DNA from: DAOTXL01 sp034435455
GTDB lineage: Bacteria; Chloroflexota; Anaerolineae; JAAYZQ01
Direction of reading: 5' to 3'
Length of the DNA stretch: 64,000 bases
NCBI GenBank assembly: GCA_034435455.1
Contig: DAOTXL010000025.1
Span: forward strand, 56,299 to 120,298
Numbering within the stretch: the stretch's first letter is position 1; each line of letters opens with the position of its first letter. The translations under genes and the position numbers were made by a program. Positions 41,201-51,270 of this stretch are shown in pieces. The notes beneath the pieces are model-generated. The model ran no database searches. It was not told the origin of the DNA and saw only the letters and a list, made by a program, of their open reading frames with translations.

Positions 41201-41746
41201 TCACACCAAGGAGCGCTGACACCGTTCGCGGTAGCCACAGCCCCGGCAGCGGGCCGGGTCGTCATGGTTGCGGCCCACATCACGGGCGTCCAGGTCGCGG
41301 CGGATGGCATCGAGGGTGCGCAGCAGCTCGCTGCGGAGGGCCGGCGTATAGTCCACCTCGAAGGCCCGGTCATCATACTTGAGGATGCCGTGGGGAGGTG
41401 GGCGTCCCTCCTGCTCCTCCACCAGCAGGCAGTAGGCGGCCAGTTGCAGCAGATGGGCCGGGTAGGGCTGTGGTGGTGCTGCGCCCGATTTGACCTCCAC
41501 CGGGATGATCCCTTCCCGGCTGCGCAGCAGATAATCCGGCCTGCCGGTCAAGCGGTAACGGCTGGAAAAGAGGGGCCGTTCGCAGCGGCCCCAGGCACCG
41601 GTGTCGGCATAGATCACACGCCCCACCGGCAGGCCGGTCTGGCGGCGGGCAGCCCCGGCGCGGAGGAACAGCCACAACCCCAGCCCGCCCAGGAGGAGGG
41701 CGACCAGCAGCAGCTGATCGAAGAAGTTTCCCGCCATTTTCCTCAT
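41201..41746 (-). CDS. Cas4/RecB-like nuclease, C-terminal half, with membrane helix
   Basis: A 181-residue protein (start ATG 41746 or 41737; both close to GGGGG or GAGG). It opens with a single TM helix (FFDQLLLVALLLGGLGLWLFL). The nuclease part follows: RLTGRPDYLL (active-site Asp), GIIPVEVKSG (E-x-K), LLQLAAYCLL (Q-x3-Y motif), and the C-terminal Cys trio CRGCGYRERC of the Cas4 iron-sulfur cluster. The first Cys and the upstream His motif of a complete Cas4 are missing here but are present in the small gene at 51271-51519. It lies 48 bases downstream of the triple-helicase gene. Confidence 0.8.
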   Translation of the reverse strand: MRKMAGNFFDQLLLVALLLGGLGLWLFLRAGAARRQTGLPVGRVIYADTGAWGRCERPLFSSRYRLTGRPDYLLRSREGIIPVEVKSGAAPPQPYPAHLLQLAAYCLLVEEQEGRPPPHGILKYDDRAFEVDYTPALRSELLRTLDAIRRDLDARDVGRNHDDPARCRGCGYRERCQRSLV

Positions 41747-41794
41747 TCCCCCTGGAGCAGATTGTCCCATGTACATCGGTGAAAGTCGGCACCC

Positions 41795-44700
41795 TCAACC
41801 AAACAACCTTCCTTCCTCCAGTCGCTCCCCACCTTTCTCCGTAAGTGCCGCATACACATACCCGCCCCCTTCCCACTGCCGCTCTACATCCGCTACGTAC
41901 CCCTCATCTCGCAACTCATCAATGAGCCCCAGCACCGTGTCCGCGCCGCCGCGCAAACCTTCCAGCATGCCAAAATACTCGCTGGCTACGATGAGTTGGC
42001 GCCGGGCTTTCTTCCGCTCTGCGTCCGTCTCGTACTTGGTGGCCATATAGTCATTCCCCACCACCATCTGCGCCAACGTCCAGGTTCCGTAAGGCGCCCG
42101 TCCCCTCACATTGGCCAGGCTCGCGTTCCAGGCCACCGCTTTCAGGACCTCGTACTTGGCATCCTGATAGCGTCCCGGATCGGTGAGGTCCTCCCACAGC
42201 AGCTCGTCGGCCCAGGGCACGGCCAGGTTCACGTCGCACAGCGAGCAGCACCGGTCGGCTCTGGTGGGCGGCTTTTCGGCGCCCAGGTAGCGCAGAATCT
42301 CGCCGCGCAAGCAGTCGCCAGTTTGCAGTGATTCGGCGTACCGTCGCATGGCGGTCAGGTTGGCTTCCATCTCCTGGCGCACCCGCCGAACCTCCCCACT
42401 GTCCAGGTCCAGGCGAACTCCTTTCAGCATGTTCGGTCCCGACGCCAGCGTGAAGGCCCGGGCAAAAGCCCGGTAGATCAGGCTGCCGCGCAGTGCCAGC
42501 CGGTAGAGCACGTCATCTAATGCTGCCGGCGGCACCCTTTTGCTCAATGCTTCCTCCACCAACCGCAGCTCACGCCGGGCCACCGGGCCGATACCTTGCT
42601 CGGCCAACACCTGTCCGACCGCTTCTCCCACCGGCCCAGGAGCCAGCTCTCTGGCCTGGGCAATTACCGCTTCCAGCGGCACCAGCAGCCGGGCGCTGGC
42701 CTTGAGGGTCACGTCGGCGCCGCGCCGGACAAAGCCCAACTCCTCCAACAGGTGCAGGTGAATCCCCAGTTCACGGTCTTCGTCGAAATCAAGGGCATCG
42801 GCCATTTCCCTTGGATCCACGTATATCTCGCCCCACTCCGCCGTCCGGTAGCGCCTGCGGATCCAGTCGAGCACGTTTTCTACCTGCTCTGGCTCCGGCA
42901 AGCTCTTGGGAATGAAGTAATTCTCGTGGATCCAGAGGTCGTCCTCGTGGTATAATAGCACGCACCAACTCACTCGGCCGTCGCGCCCGGCTCGGCCTGC
43001 CTCCTGGAAATAGGACTCAATATCGCCGGGGATCTGGTAGTGGACCACGTAGCGGATGTCCGGCTTGTCAATCCCCATGCCAAAGGCCTTCGTGGCCACG
43101 ACGATCCTGATCTGCCCATCGAGGAACATGTCCTGCACATCTTTGCGGGCCTGGTCGTCCATCTTGCCGTGGTAGTATCGGGCGTCCAACCCCATCGCCT
43201 CCAGACGGCGGGCCAGCCGCTCGGCTTCCCGCGTGGTATTCACGTAGACGATCGCGCTCTCGTCATGGCGATCAGCGTGTCGTAAGATGCGTAGCAAGAT
43301 GCGCAACTTGTCCCGCTTACTTTGTATCTGGAATCCGGGACTGGTCCGGTTGTACACCACGAAGCGCAGCTCTGGCCGGTTGGGATTGCGGTCAATCTCC
43401 ACGTAGCCCTCTCGCAATCTCAGCCGGCGGGCGATGGTCTTTCGCACATGGGGCGTCGCTGTGGCCGTCAGAGCTGCCACCGGCGGGCGTCGTCCACGCG
43501 TTTCGGCGATGGCATCCACCAACTGCGAGATGTACAGGAAATCGGGGCGGAAGCTCTGCCCCCACATGTGCACGCAGTGGGCCTCATCTACGACCACCTG
43601 CACGATGTTCCTGGCCTCTTTGAGCGCGGCCATTAGCCGCGGGTCGCGCACCCGCTCCGGCGCTACGTAAACCAGGCGCACCGTTCCCTCCCGCATGCGC
43701 TGGAAGACCCGTTCCTGCTCTTCGGCTGTTTGGGTGCTATCCACGCGGTCGGTCAGGGCGAGCCCCCGGTCCAATAGCTTATCCACCTGGTCTTTCATCA
43801 GGGCTTTCAAAGGCGAGAAGACCAGCGTCGTGCCATCGCGCAGCAGCGCCGGCAGTTGGAAGGTAAAGGACTTGCCCGAGCCGGTGGGCAGCACCACCAG
43901 GGCATCCTGACCGGTGAGCAGGGCCTGGACCACCCTCTCCTGCTCCGGCACGCGCCAATCCTGGAAGCGGAAAAGCTCCGTGAGGGCCCGCAGAACCTTA
44001 TCCCAAAACTCCCGTAGTCTCTCCAGGGGGATCACGTCGGGGAGCCGCAATTCGGCCAGGAGCTGCTCCAGCCTGGTCAGGAGCTCTTCGGGCACCTGGG
44101 CCAGGATGGCTTCCATCCGCTCCAGATCAATCTGCCACTCCGGCGGCGCGTTGCGCATATGGTCGGCGATGGCCCGGTAAACTGCCCGCCGCGACATCTG
44201 GGTCTCTTCATCCAGCAGCCTGGGGCCTTTGCCCTTCCCCTCGCCGATGGGAGGACCGAGGTGGGCCTCATCCATCCCTGGCAGGGCCGCGATCAGATCC
44301 TGACGATAATCTCTGTTCCACACCCGCTTGTCCATCAGCAATACCGCGCCAATGTCCTCTTCGCCGCGGATCAGCCGGCCAAACCCCTGCTTGAAGTCAA
44401 TGAGCATCAGCGGCAGGATGTAATCCACAAACTCGTGCTGGCCCCGGGCGCGGACCTCGGCCGAACGGGCCCGGATCACCGGCTCGCCCAGCATGGGGAA
44501 GGGAAGCTTTTCCATCACCACGTAGCACAGATTGGGACCGGGGACATCTACGCCTTCCCAGAAGCTCCTCAGCCCCAGCAGAACCGATCCCGGCCGGGTC
44601 TTGAGTTCCTCCAGCAGCGCCTGCCGACTTCCCGTTTCCCCCTGGCAGCCCACCGGGATACTATGTCGGCCGAGTTCCGGCTCCAGGTTCCTGAACACGT

Positions 44701-47461
44701 CCAGCATCCGGACACGCGCGGTGAACAATCCCAGCCCATTGCCGCCCGTGAAACGGAAGAACCACCCTAACTCCTGGCTCAACTCATCCACGAAGTTCTG
44801 TATCTCGCTGGGGCGGGCATCCGAGCGCATGTAGCGGGGAATGGCGAAAAGCGCCCGGCTGTAATCGAACTCCGCCGGCAAGGCGATGGCATCTTCAGGC
44901 TTAACCCTGGCCAATAACCCCAACCGATCGAGGGTAAAGCCAAAGCCGGCTTCTCGGGTAGTTCGCAGCGTGGCCGAGGTCAGCACCAGTGTTCGTTTGC
45001 CGCTATACAGCCGCTCGGTCAGGTATGGGCCCACCCGCACCGGCGCCCGCTTCACTGCCCAGCGGTAGGGTCCACTGTATTCCTGCTCGTCCTGGCCCTC
45101 CTCGAATGGGATGGCGCGTTCTACCTCTATCCAGTGCACCCGGACCAGGCGATCGTAGCCCACCCGCAGCAGGCTTTCGAGGAGCATCGCCTGTTCGTTC
45201 AACTTGTCCGCCAGATAGCGGAGCTCGTTGCGCGTCTCCTGCTGGAAGGCCGGCAGCGGGTGCTCCCCCAGCCGGTCGTTCAGCCGCCGCACCGCCTCTC
45301 CTGTCTCTCGTAAGGCCCTGGTCAATCGCTCTCGGGCCGCTTGGACCGGCTGCCAGCTTGTCGGGTTCGCCCGCCGTGGATCTGCCTCCAGGGTTACCTT
45401 AGCCCCGTACTGCGGGTCCACCTGGGTCCGGTTCAGTTCCACGTAGTGCTTGAGTTGCCCCCCAAAGTCCTCCGCCAGCGTTGCCAACACATTGCGCTTA
45501 TAAAGTGCCACGGCGATCAGTGCCTGCCCTTCGGGATCCCTGACCTTGTCCCGCACCCGGATCAGCACGCCCTGGCCCGACCGTCGGTCCAACAGCCGGT
45601 TCACCAGGTACATGATGGTTTCCCAGGAGACTTCATCGGTAGCCGCGTCCGTGGCGGCATCCTCCAGGTTGTGAGCCTCATCCACCACGATGCGAACAAA
45701 GGGGAGCCCATGCTCGCCCCAATCATCACGCGAGAGCAAAAGCGCATGGTTCATGACCACGATGTCTGCCCTGACCGCGCGATCATAGGCCAGGCGGTGA
45801 AAGCAAACGCGGCATTCGGCGCACCGTTCGGGGGAACACTCCCCTCGCTCGGCGCGCAGCCCCTCTGACAGCCTGGCCAGGGCGGGGAAAGTGGTGTACG
45901 CCCAGTGGCTGATCCTGTCTCGCAACCCGTCTTTGGTCACCGACAGCCAGCACAGCACGTACAGCCAGGCAAATCGTTCCTCATCGTCCAGATCGTCTAT
46001 CCTGGTCTGGGCATAGACCGCTGCCGCTCGCTCCAGGCAGATGTAATTGGCCATGCCCTTCAACACCTGGGGCCTGAACGGCACTTCCAGGTTCTGCCGC
46101 ACCTTTTCCAGATCGCCGGCCATCTGATCCTGAAGCAGCCGGGTGTAGGTCGAGATGACCACGGTCTCACCCTGACTCCGTGCCCACAGCACGCCCGGGA
46201 CCAGGTAGGCGAAGGTCTTGCCGGTGCCCGTTGGGGCTTCGATGACCATGAAGCGATCATCTTTCAACGCCCGGCCGACGGCTTCCACCATCTGCAACTG
46301 CGATTGGCGCCGCTTGAGGCCCTTTGCCTCGACCATCGCCTCGAAGCGGGTCCGGACGTTCTCTGGTGTAAAATCGAAGGCCAGGCGAGCAGGCTGTTCT
46401 TCCGGCGCAGATCCGACGCCTGCCAGGCCCCTGACAATGGCGTCCCGCCCCTCCACAGGCGGGGGTGCGCTTACGCCCAGGCTGGCGGCTGCCCGGGGCA
46501 ACAACCGGCAGAATTCCCCAGCCAGGTCGGGGTGGTCGGCCATGTGTTGTTTGATGGCTGCTACCAGGCGGGGCACCACGGCAGCCAGCACCAGCACATC
46601 CACGACGGCGTTGTGGAAGCCCGTCCAGGAGAAGTCCTCTACCCCCAGGCCGGCGAGCCAGCTCTCGATCTGACGTCCACCCTCTTGTCCTTCGGCGACT
46701 CCCAACGCCTTGCCCAGTTCCTCCAGCCGAAATGAGTTCAGATCCGGCCGGGCCAGGCAGGCCAGCTCCATCGAATCCACCACCGGGTTCACGATTGTCC
46801 AGCCGATCTTCTCCGCCGCCCGCTTCAGGAAGTCGTGATCGAAGCGGGCATTGTGGGCCACCAGGGGCAGGTCGCCGACCCAATGCCGGAAGCGGTCCAG
46901 CACTTCCTCCAGCGGATCAGCCTGCGCCAATGCTTCTTCCCACTCTGGATGTTTTGTGAACCCCAGCTTCACCTTGAGGCCGTGGGGGATCTCCTGACCT
47001 TCCAGGTTCACATACTCGTTGAACACGGCCGACAGTTTCGCGCCGTCCTCGGCCACAACCGCCGCGGGCTCACCGTTGATGATGCGCACCGCCGCGACCT
47101 GGATGATCCGATCCCGTCCTGGCTTAAGCCCGGTAGTCTCCAGATCAAAGGCGATCAATGAATCCAAAGGGGGTAAATCCGCCAGGTAAGGCCGGATCAC
47201 CCCTTTCCGCTCCCGAGGGGCCTCCTGTTCCCCGGCTGCTACTGCCTCGGCTTCCAGCACGGCCCGCAGCCGCCACACGCCGCCGGTCAGGGGGCCGACA
47301 AACCGGTCCGGGTTCTTGCTTAGAGCCTCTCGGATTTCCGCCGGTGTGCAGCGCAGCCCGGTCTGTTCGAGCACTGCCCGCCGGATCTCGCGCTCGTTGA
47401 GACCGGCGGGGTGGGCATCGAGTATTTGCTGGATGGCTTCGGTCAGCGCTTTGTCAGGCAT
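41795..47461 (-). CDS. Exonuclease-DinG-RecQ triple-fusion helicase
   Basis: A 1888-residue protein. Residues 1-75 form a winged-helix-like domain. About 100-310 is a DEDDh exonuclease (FDLETTG at 105, HNARFDHDFL, late His-x4-Asp). About 380-1010 is a DinG/XPD-type SF2 helicase: Walker A GTGKT (K415), a Cys set for an Fe-S cluster near 474 and 541-553, and DEAH 594-597. About 1165-1520 is a RecQ helicase: TGSGKS (K1197), DEAHCVHMWGQSFRP from 1292, and ATKAFGMGIDKPDIRYV. A RecQ-C-like zinc site (CLRGE ... CCSLC) and a C-terminal winged helix follow. The two helicases are normally separate proteins. The ATG at 47461 has only a weak ribosome site. It lies 19 bases after the 316-residue gene. Confidence 0.9.
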   Translation of the reverse strand: MPDKALTEAIQQILDAHPAGLNEREIRRAVLEQTGLRCTPAEIREALSKNPDRFVGPLTGGVWRLRAVLEAEAVAAGEQEAPRERKGVIRPYLADLPPLDSLIAFDLETTGLKPGRDRIIQVAAVRIINGEPAAVVAEDGAKLSAVFNEYVNLEGQEIPHGLKVKLGFTKHPEWEEALAQADPLEEVLDRFRHWVGDLPLVAHNARFDHDFLKRAAEKIGWTIVNPVVDSMELACLARPDLNSFRLEELGKALGVAEGQEGGRQIESWLAGLGVEDFSWTGFHNAVVDVLVLAAVVPRLVAAIKQHMADHPDLAGEFCRLLPRAAASLGVSAPPPVEGRDAIVRGLAGVGSAPEEQPARLAFDFTPENVRTRFEAMVEAKGLKRRQSQLQMVEAVGRALKDDRFMVIEAPTGTGKTFAYLVPGVLWARSQGETVVISTYTRLLQDQMAGDLEKVRQNLEVPFRPQVLKGMANYICLERAAAVYAQTRIDDLDDEERFAWLYVLCWLSVTKDGLRDRISHWAYTTFPALARLSEGLRAERGECSPERCAECRVCFHRLAYDRAVRADIVVMNHALLLSRDDWGEHGLPFVRIVVDEAHNLEDAATDAATDEVSWETIMYLVNRLLDRRSGQGVLIRVRDKVRDPEGQALIAVALYKRNVLATLAEDFGGQLKHYVELNRTQVDPQYGAKVTLEADPRRANPTSWQPVQAARERLTRALRETGEAVRRLNDRLGEHPLPAFQQETRNELRYLADKLNEQAMLLESLLRVGYDRLVRVHWIEVERAIPFEEGQDEQEYSGPYRWAVKRAPVRVGPYLTERLYSGKRTLVLTSATLRTTREAGFGFTLDRLGLLARVKPEDAIALPAEFDYSRALFAIPRYMRSDARPSEIQNFVDELSQELGWFFRFTGGNGLGLFTARVRMLDVFRNLEPELGRHSIPVGCQGETGSRQALLEELKTRPGSVLLGLRSFWEGVDVPGPNLCYVVMEKLPFPMLGEPVIRARSAEVRARGQHEFVDYILPLMLIDFKQGFGRLIRGEEDIGAVLLMDKRVWNRDYRQDLIAALPGMDEAHLGPPIGEGKGKGPRLLDEETQMSRRAVYRAIADHMRNAPPEWQIDLERMEAILAQVPEELLTRLEQLLAELRLPDVIPLERLREFWDKVLRALTELFRFQDWRVPEQERVVQALLTGQDALVVLPTGSGKSFTFQLPALLRDGTTLVFSPLKALMKDQVDKLLDRGLALTDRVDSTQTAEEQERVFQRMREGTVRLVYVAPERVRDPRLMAALKEARNIVQVVVDEAHCVHMWGQSFRPDFLYISQLVDAIAETRGRRPPVAALTATATPHVRKTIARRLRLREGYVEIDRNPNRPELRFVVYNRTSPGFQIQSKRDKLRILLRILRHADRHDESAIVYVNTTREAERLARRLEAMGLDARYYHGKMDDQARKDVQDMFLDGQIRIVVATKAFGMGIDKPDIRYVVHYQIPGDIESYFQEAGRAGRDGRVSWCVLLYHEDDLWIHENYFIPKSLPEPEQVENVLDWIRRRYRTAEWGEIYVDPREMADALDFDEDRELGIHLHLLEELGFVRRGADVTLKASARLLVPLEAVIAQARELAPGPVGEAVGQVLAEQGIGPVARRELRLVEEALSKRVPPAALDDVLYRLALRGSLIYRAFARAFTLASGPNMLKGVRLDLDSGEVRRVRQEMEANLTAMRRYAESLQTGDCLRGEILRYLGAEKPPTRADRCCSLCDVNLAVPWADELLWEDLTDPGRYQDAKYEVLKAVAWNASLANVRGRAPYGTWTLAQMVVGNDYMATKYETDAERKKARRQLIVASEYFGMLEGLRGGADTVLGLIDELRDEGYVADVERQWEGGGYVYAALTEKGGERLEEGRLFG

Positions 47462-47480
47462 CTCACTGCACCAGCCGCAA

Positions 47481-48431
47481 TCACATAACGGCTCTCAGCA
47501 GTTCCAGATCCCACAGCCGTCTCACGATCTCTGGCGAGGCCGGCTGGTTCGGCAGGCACAAAATCTCGTAGGTATGGGGGTCGTATGCGGCATGGCGTGG
47601 GGTGAAAGCGCCGGCTGGGGGGCCGGCCAGAACCCAACGGGGGCGCAGTTCGGGGTCCACATTGTTGAACATCTCGGGGTGCTGGCGCATGACCAGGTAG
47701 AGACCGAAGAGACCAGGATCACCCTCAGGCAGCGGGGGTCGTACCAACCGAACCAGTGCGTCGGTGGGCTGAGGTTCCTCCAACGGCACCATCGCCCAGG
47801 CCAGAGCCGATAGTTGTTCCTCCGTCGGAGACAGGGCCAGTTCGTGCAGGAACCAGCGGCCGGCCAGGCGGACGAAGCGGTCGTCGGCGCGCAGGGCATC
47901 TAGGAGTTGGCTCACAACTCGCTGGCCATGCTTCAAGATGATTCTCTGCACCGAGTCCTCCAAGTTGGAGCTATGTTGCATAGCTTCGAGAGCCCTGCGA
48001 ACCGTTTGATGCCAGGTTACAGCCTCTGGAGACCCTGCCGCAGCGCGTTCGAACTTGCGTATGGGATCTCGGATATCGTCCATCATAACATGCACTAGGA
48101 CGCCATCTGCCTCTACCTTTGAGACCTCACCCACGGTGACCGTGTTTTGTCTGGTCTTATACGACCACGTCCTGACAATCACATGGTCACCCTCTTTCCA
48201 CTCCCCCGCAGGGTCCCACAATCGCACCGAGGGGTCGCTGGCCCAGGATGATTGGGCAGGAGCGCTGGTCTCCGGGCCATAACGCAGCCGACCACGCACC
48301 ACCCGTTTCGCCAGTTCGGTCAGGTCGTGGGCCTGCCCGGTCTCGCGGATGTGAGCGGCGATGCGCTCCAGGTCGGCCTGGGTGACCTGGAATTCGTCGC
48401 TCCAGTAGGCGCTGTCATACACGTCAGACAT
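47481..48431 (-). CDS. Unknown protein, paralogue of the adjacent 918-residue protein
   Basis: A 316-residue protein without a family I recognise. Its N terminus (LERIAAHIRETGQAHDLTELAKRVVRGRL) matches the neighbour's (LDALAHVIRETGQPVHVNLLARAAMRARL). Then comes a small beta-rich segment (GDHVIVRTWSYKTRQ ... GEVSKVEADG), followed by an ADDRFV...FLHELAL...EEQLSALAWAM...PTDALVRLV region that is also shared. The shared order suggests one ancestral domain pair, perhaps a winged helix plus a beta-barrel, in a nucleic-acid-binding role (inference). It starts 3 bases after the neighbour's stop and ends 19 bases before the helicase fusion, so all three are probably one operon. Confidence 0.75.
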   Translation of the reverse strand: MSDVYDSAYWSDEFQVTQADLERIAAHIRETGQAHDLTELAKRVVRGRLRYGPETSAPAQSSWASDPSVRLWDPAGEWKEGDHVIVRTWSYKTRQNTVTVGEVSKVEADGVLVHVMMDDIRDPIRKFERAAAGSPEAVTWHQTVRRALEAMQHSSNLEDSVQRIILKHGQRVVSQLLDALRADDRFVRLAGRWFLHELALSPTEEQLSALAWAMVPLEEPQPTDALVRLVRPPLPEGDPGLFGLYLVMRQHPEMFNNVDPELRPRWVLAGPPAGAFTPRHAAYDPHTYEILCLPNQPASPEIVRRLWDLELLRAVM

Positions 48432-48434
48432 TGA

Positions 48435-51191
48435 CTATCTCCGTGATGAAAGCTCCGCCTGGTGCTCCCGCAGATAGGCCCGGCCAGCCTCCGTGATCTC
48501 CCAGATGCCATGTGGCGAGTCGGAGGCCAGCAGGCCCTCGCGCACCATCCTCAGCTTCTCCCACTCGGCATGGTTCTGCCAGCGGATTCTCTGTCCGCTC
48601 GGCAGCAGCTCGCGGTCCACGTCCGTGAGTCGGCTCTCCACCATCGCGTAGACCCGCTCAAGCACCTGCGCCAATCGGCCGCGACCTCCCAGTTCTTCCA
48701 GAGCCTGCAGAATGGGCAGGCGGTAGGATTTTCGTGGCGTGGACTGACCCCGCGGGGCCCGGTCTCTCTTACCAGGAGCACGGGCGGCAATCAGGCCCGC
48801 CCATTCCCGCTGGAGTGCCTCCAGGTGCGCGATATGCTGCTGAATAGCCTCTCCTCGCCCTGCCGCAACCTTGACAGCTGAGAAGTTGGAGCGTTGCAGC
48901 GCTTCCGAACTGGCACGCTGGGTTTCCTTCAATGCCTGATGCAGTTGGCTCAGCAAGGTCTCGAAGGCTTCGTTGGCATCCATGTCTTCCTCCTCAGCGT
49001 CGGTGAAAGTTTCTGCTGCCGAACCGGCAAGCTCCGGGGCTGCCCCCGAAAACCCCGGCTGATGAGTTTGTGCGGGGCGGATGAATTCGGTCTCGGTTTG
49101 AGCCTCGTTAAGGCCGGGCAGGATGTCTCGCCTGGCCTGGTACAGCGCCCGCAACCGCGCGAAGGGTTGGGCAACTTCTGCTCCCCACTCGGGATGCTCC
49201 TGGATGCGGTGTTCCAGGTAGTGGGTGGAGAAGAGGGATTTGGATGCCGGCCTGGGACGCTCAGGCCGGGGAGGGGTGGGCGGTTGTTCTGGTAATCCCG
49301 GCGGCTCACCACCCTCCGACGACGGCTTCATCACCGGAGGCGGAGTCGGTTCCGGCACAGCGGGCTCTGCGGGTGGTGTCGCCCTCACCGGCTCCGGGGC
49401 TTTGGTCTGTTCCTCCGGCGGCGCGGTGGCCGTCGGCCACTGTTGCTGCTCGAACAGCGGTTCTGGGGGTACCAGATCAGCGGCGACCAATTGGCCTCTG
49501 CTTGTGCGCTCAAAGGAGGGCGGTGCACTCTTCTCCTCGCAGGGGGCCATCCTGCGTTTTCTCTTCTGCAGGCTTATGCCCGGAGATCGCACCCGATCAC
49601 CAAATTCCGGGCGGAACAGGTATCTGCCTCCACCCACCGGCTCAAACGCCAGCCGCCGCCACAGTTCCCAGGCGATGGTGGCTTTGCCGGTCAGCCGGCC
49701 CCGGTCATCGGCGAAGTGGATGGCCTGGAACAGATCCTCCGCGGTCACGTACAGCGGCTGCCGGTCGTTCTCCTCCCACCACCGGCAGCACTTTTCATAC
49801 ATCAACTGAAAGATACCGGCACCCGCTTCCTCCGCCTGCCGGAACAGGGCCTCCAGGTCCTCCCACCGGGCATCGGCGACGAAGACATCTGGCGCGATTT
49901 GGTAACGCACCGGCTCTTCGATTTCTTCGTACTCAAGCGTCCCGTCCTCTGTCAGGAAGACCCGTCGCATCAGGACCCGTTGCTCGCCCTCAACCGGTTT
50001 GGTGCGAATCTCGTACTCCTGCTCGCTGCCTCGATGGGAGATCACTAATTTGGCCCCGGGGTAAATCCCATGTTCGTGGAACACCTGGTACATCTGGGGC
50101 GAGCCCAGGATGCGCCGCTGATCCCAGTCCACCCAGACCGGGAACGATTCCTCCTTGCCGCCAAAGCGGTGATAGAAGGTGACCGCATCGGCCCCCGATG
50201 CCCGCGGCGGGAACAGGCGCTTCAAAGAGCGCGTCAGGGGCAGCCAGTGGCCGTAGTAGTGCTGCGCCTTCAGCGTGATGGTAGCGTTTTGGAGCCGGTT
50301 TCGCCGCCAGGCTTCCAGGTCCTCTGCAACGGCTTCTCCCGCTCGCAGCTCCTCTTCTCCCTCAATCGCCTCTTCCTTTTCGTCCTCTTCAACCAACGTC
50401 ACGCCATCCGGGAGGGTGACTACATTCTGCTCACGGGGCCCCACCAGCACCGGCCGCTCTTGTAGCTCTTGCCACTCTGCCTCCAATATCCAGCCATCAC
50501 CAAGCCAGCGCGTTTCACGACACCGCTGCAGCGCTGCGTTTAAGGCGAACGCCTTCAGCAGATAGGCCTTACTGCCGTCGTTCTTCTGCCCCCATATCGC
50601 TTTCACCAGCGCTTCCGTGGGACAGGGGGCAAGGACACCGTCCCTCAACCGCCCCTGGAGCAACGGCCATGCCCGAGCCAACTCCTCATCCCTCACCTCT
50701 GGCAGCATCTGGGCCAGGCACCAGTGATCCCCCTGGGCGTCCTGGAACCAGACAAAGCGGTCATCGGCGCCCAATGCCTCCTGCACCGCCGTCCGAATGG
50801 CAGGGCCATGCTGTTCGATGATCCGGCCCACCTGTTCGTCGGTCACGGGCTGGCGATCCTCGGCCGGCGCACCGGGCACTTCGGCAGCCATGTGTCGCTC
50901 CGTGCCATCCGGCAGGGCCAGCGTCAGGATTTTGAAGGGGCCCTGTTTGGGGTTGCCACCGGCTTTTACTGCCTTGACCGTCGCCGACCGGCTGTGGAAG
51001 CGGATGGTCTCACCAGCGGCGTACTGAGCCCCTGGTGCATACAGGCGCTCTCCCGCTTCAGCCTGCAAACGGGCTCGCATAGCGGCCCGGGCCAGCAGGT
51101 TCACATGCACTGGCTGTCCCGTCTCGCGGATCACATGTGCCAGCGCGTCCAGGTTTACATCTTTAACGGCCATCTCCGACCAGGCACTCAT
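48435..51191 (-). CDS. Large unknown protein with C-terminal Mrr-type winged helix
   Basis: A 918-residue protein. Residues 1 to about 240 share the RETGQ/ADDRFV domain pair with the 316-residue neighbour. An uncharacterised middle (about 290-560) follows, then a Pro/Glu-rich disordered linker (about 570-650) and an acidic, coiled segment. A C-terminal domain (about 822-905: YRLPILQALEELGGRG ... WEKLRMVREGLLASDSPHGIWEITEAGRAYL) matches the Mrr N-terminal winged helix found in type IV restriction enzymes. No nuclease core is visible. The ATG at 51191 is chosen; an upstream TTG at 51224 is possible. It is the second gene of the putative nuclease-helicase block. Confidence 0.75.
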   Translation of the reverse strand: MSAWSEMAVKDVNLDALAHVIRETGQPVHVNLLARAAMRARLQAEAGERLYAPGAQYAAGETIRFHSRSATVKAVKAGGNPKQGPFKILTLALPDGTERHMAAEVPGAPAEDRQPVTDEQVGRIIEQHGPAIRTAVQEALGADDRFVWFQDAQGDHWCLAQMLPEVRDEELARAWPLLQGRLRDGVLAPCPTEALVKAIWGQKNDGSKAYLLKAFALNAALQRCRETRWLGDGWILEAEWQELQERPVLVGPREQNVVTLPDGVTLVEEDEKEEAIEGEEELRAGEAVAEDLEAWRRNRLQNATITLKAQHYYGHWLPLTRSLKRLFPPRASGADAVTFYHRFGGKEESFPVWVDWDQRRILGSPQMYQVFHEHGIYPGAKLVISHRGSEQEYEIRTKPVEGEQRVLMRRVFLTEDGTLEYEEIEEPVRYQIAPDVFVADARWEDLEALFRQAEEAGAGIFQLMYEKCCRWWEENDRQPLYVTAEDLFQAIHFADDRGRLTGKATIAWELWRRLAFEPVGGGRYLFRPEFGDRVRSPGISLQKRKRRMAPCEEKSAPPSFERTSRGQLVAADLVPPEPLFEQQQWPTATAPPEEQTKAPEPVRATPPAEPAVPEPTPPPVMKPSSEGGEPPGLPEQPPTPPRPERPRPASKSLFSTHYLEHRIQEHPEWGAEVAQPFARLRALYQARRDILPGLNEAQTETEFIRPAQTHQPGFSGAAPELAGSAAETFTDAEEEDMDANEAFETLLSQLHQALKETQRASSEALQRSNFSAVKVAAGRGEAIQQHIAHLEALQREWAGLIAARAPGKRDRAPRGQSTPRKSYRLPILQALEELGGRGRLAQVLERVYAMVESRLTDVDRELLPSGQRIRWQNHAEWEKLRMVREGLLASDSPHGIWEITEAGRAYLREHQAELSSRR

Positions 51192-51270
51192 CCTTCTGGC
51201 TCTCCCAGTTGGGCCCTCCGGCAATGCTGCCCACCCAAATTGGATTTCCTGCCTTTGGCAGGGAGACTTT

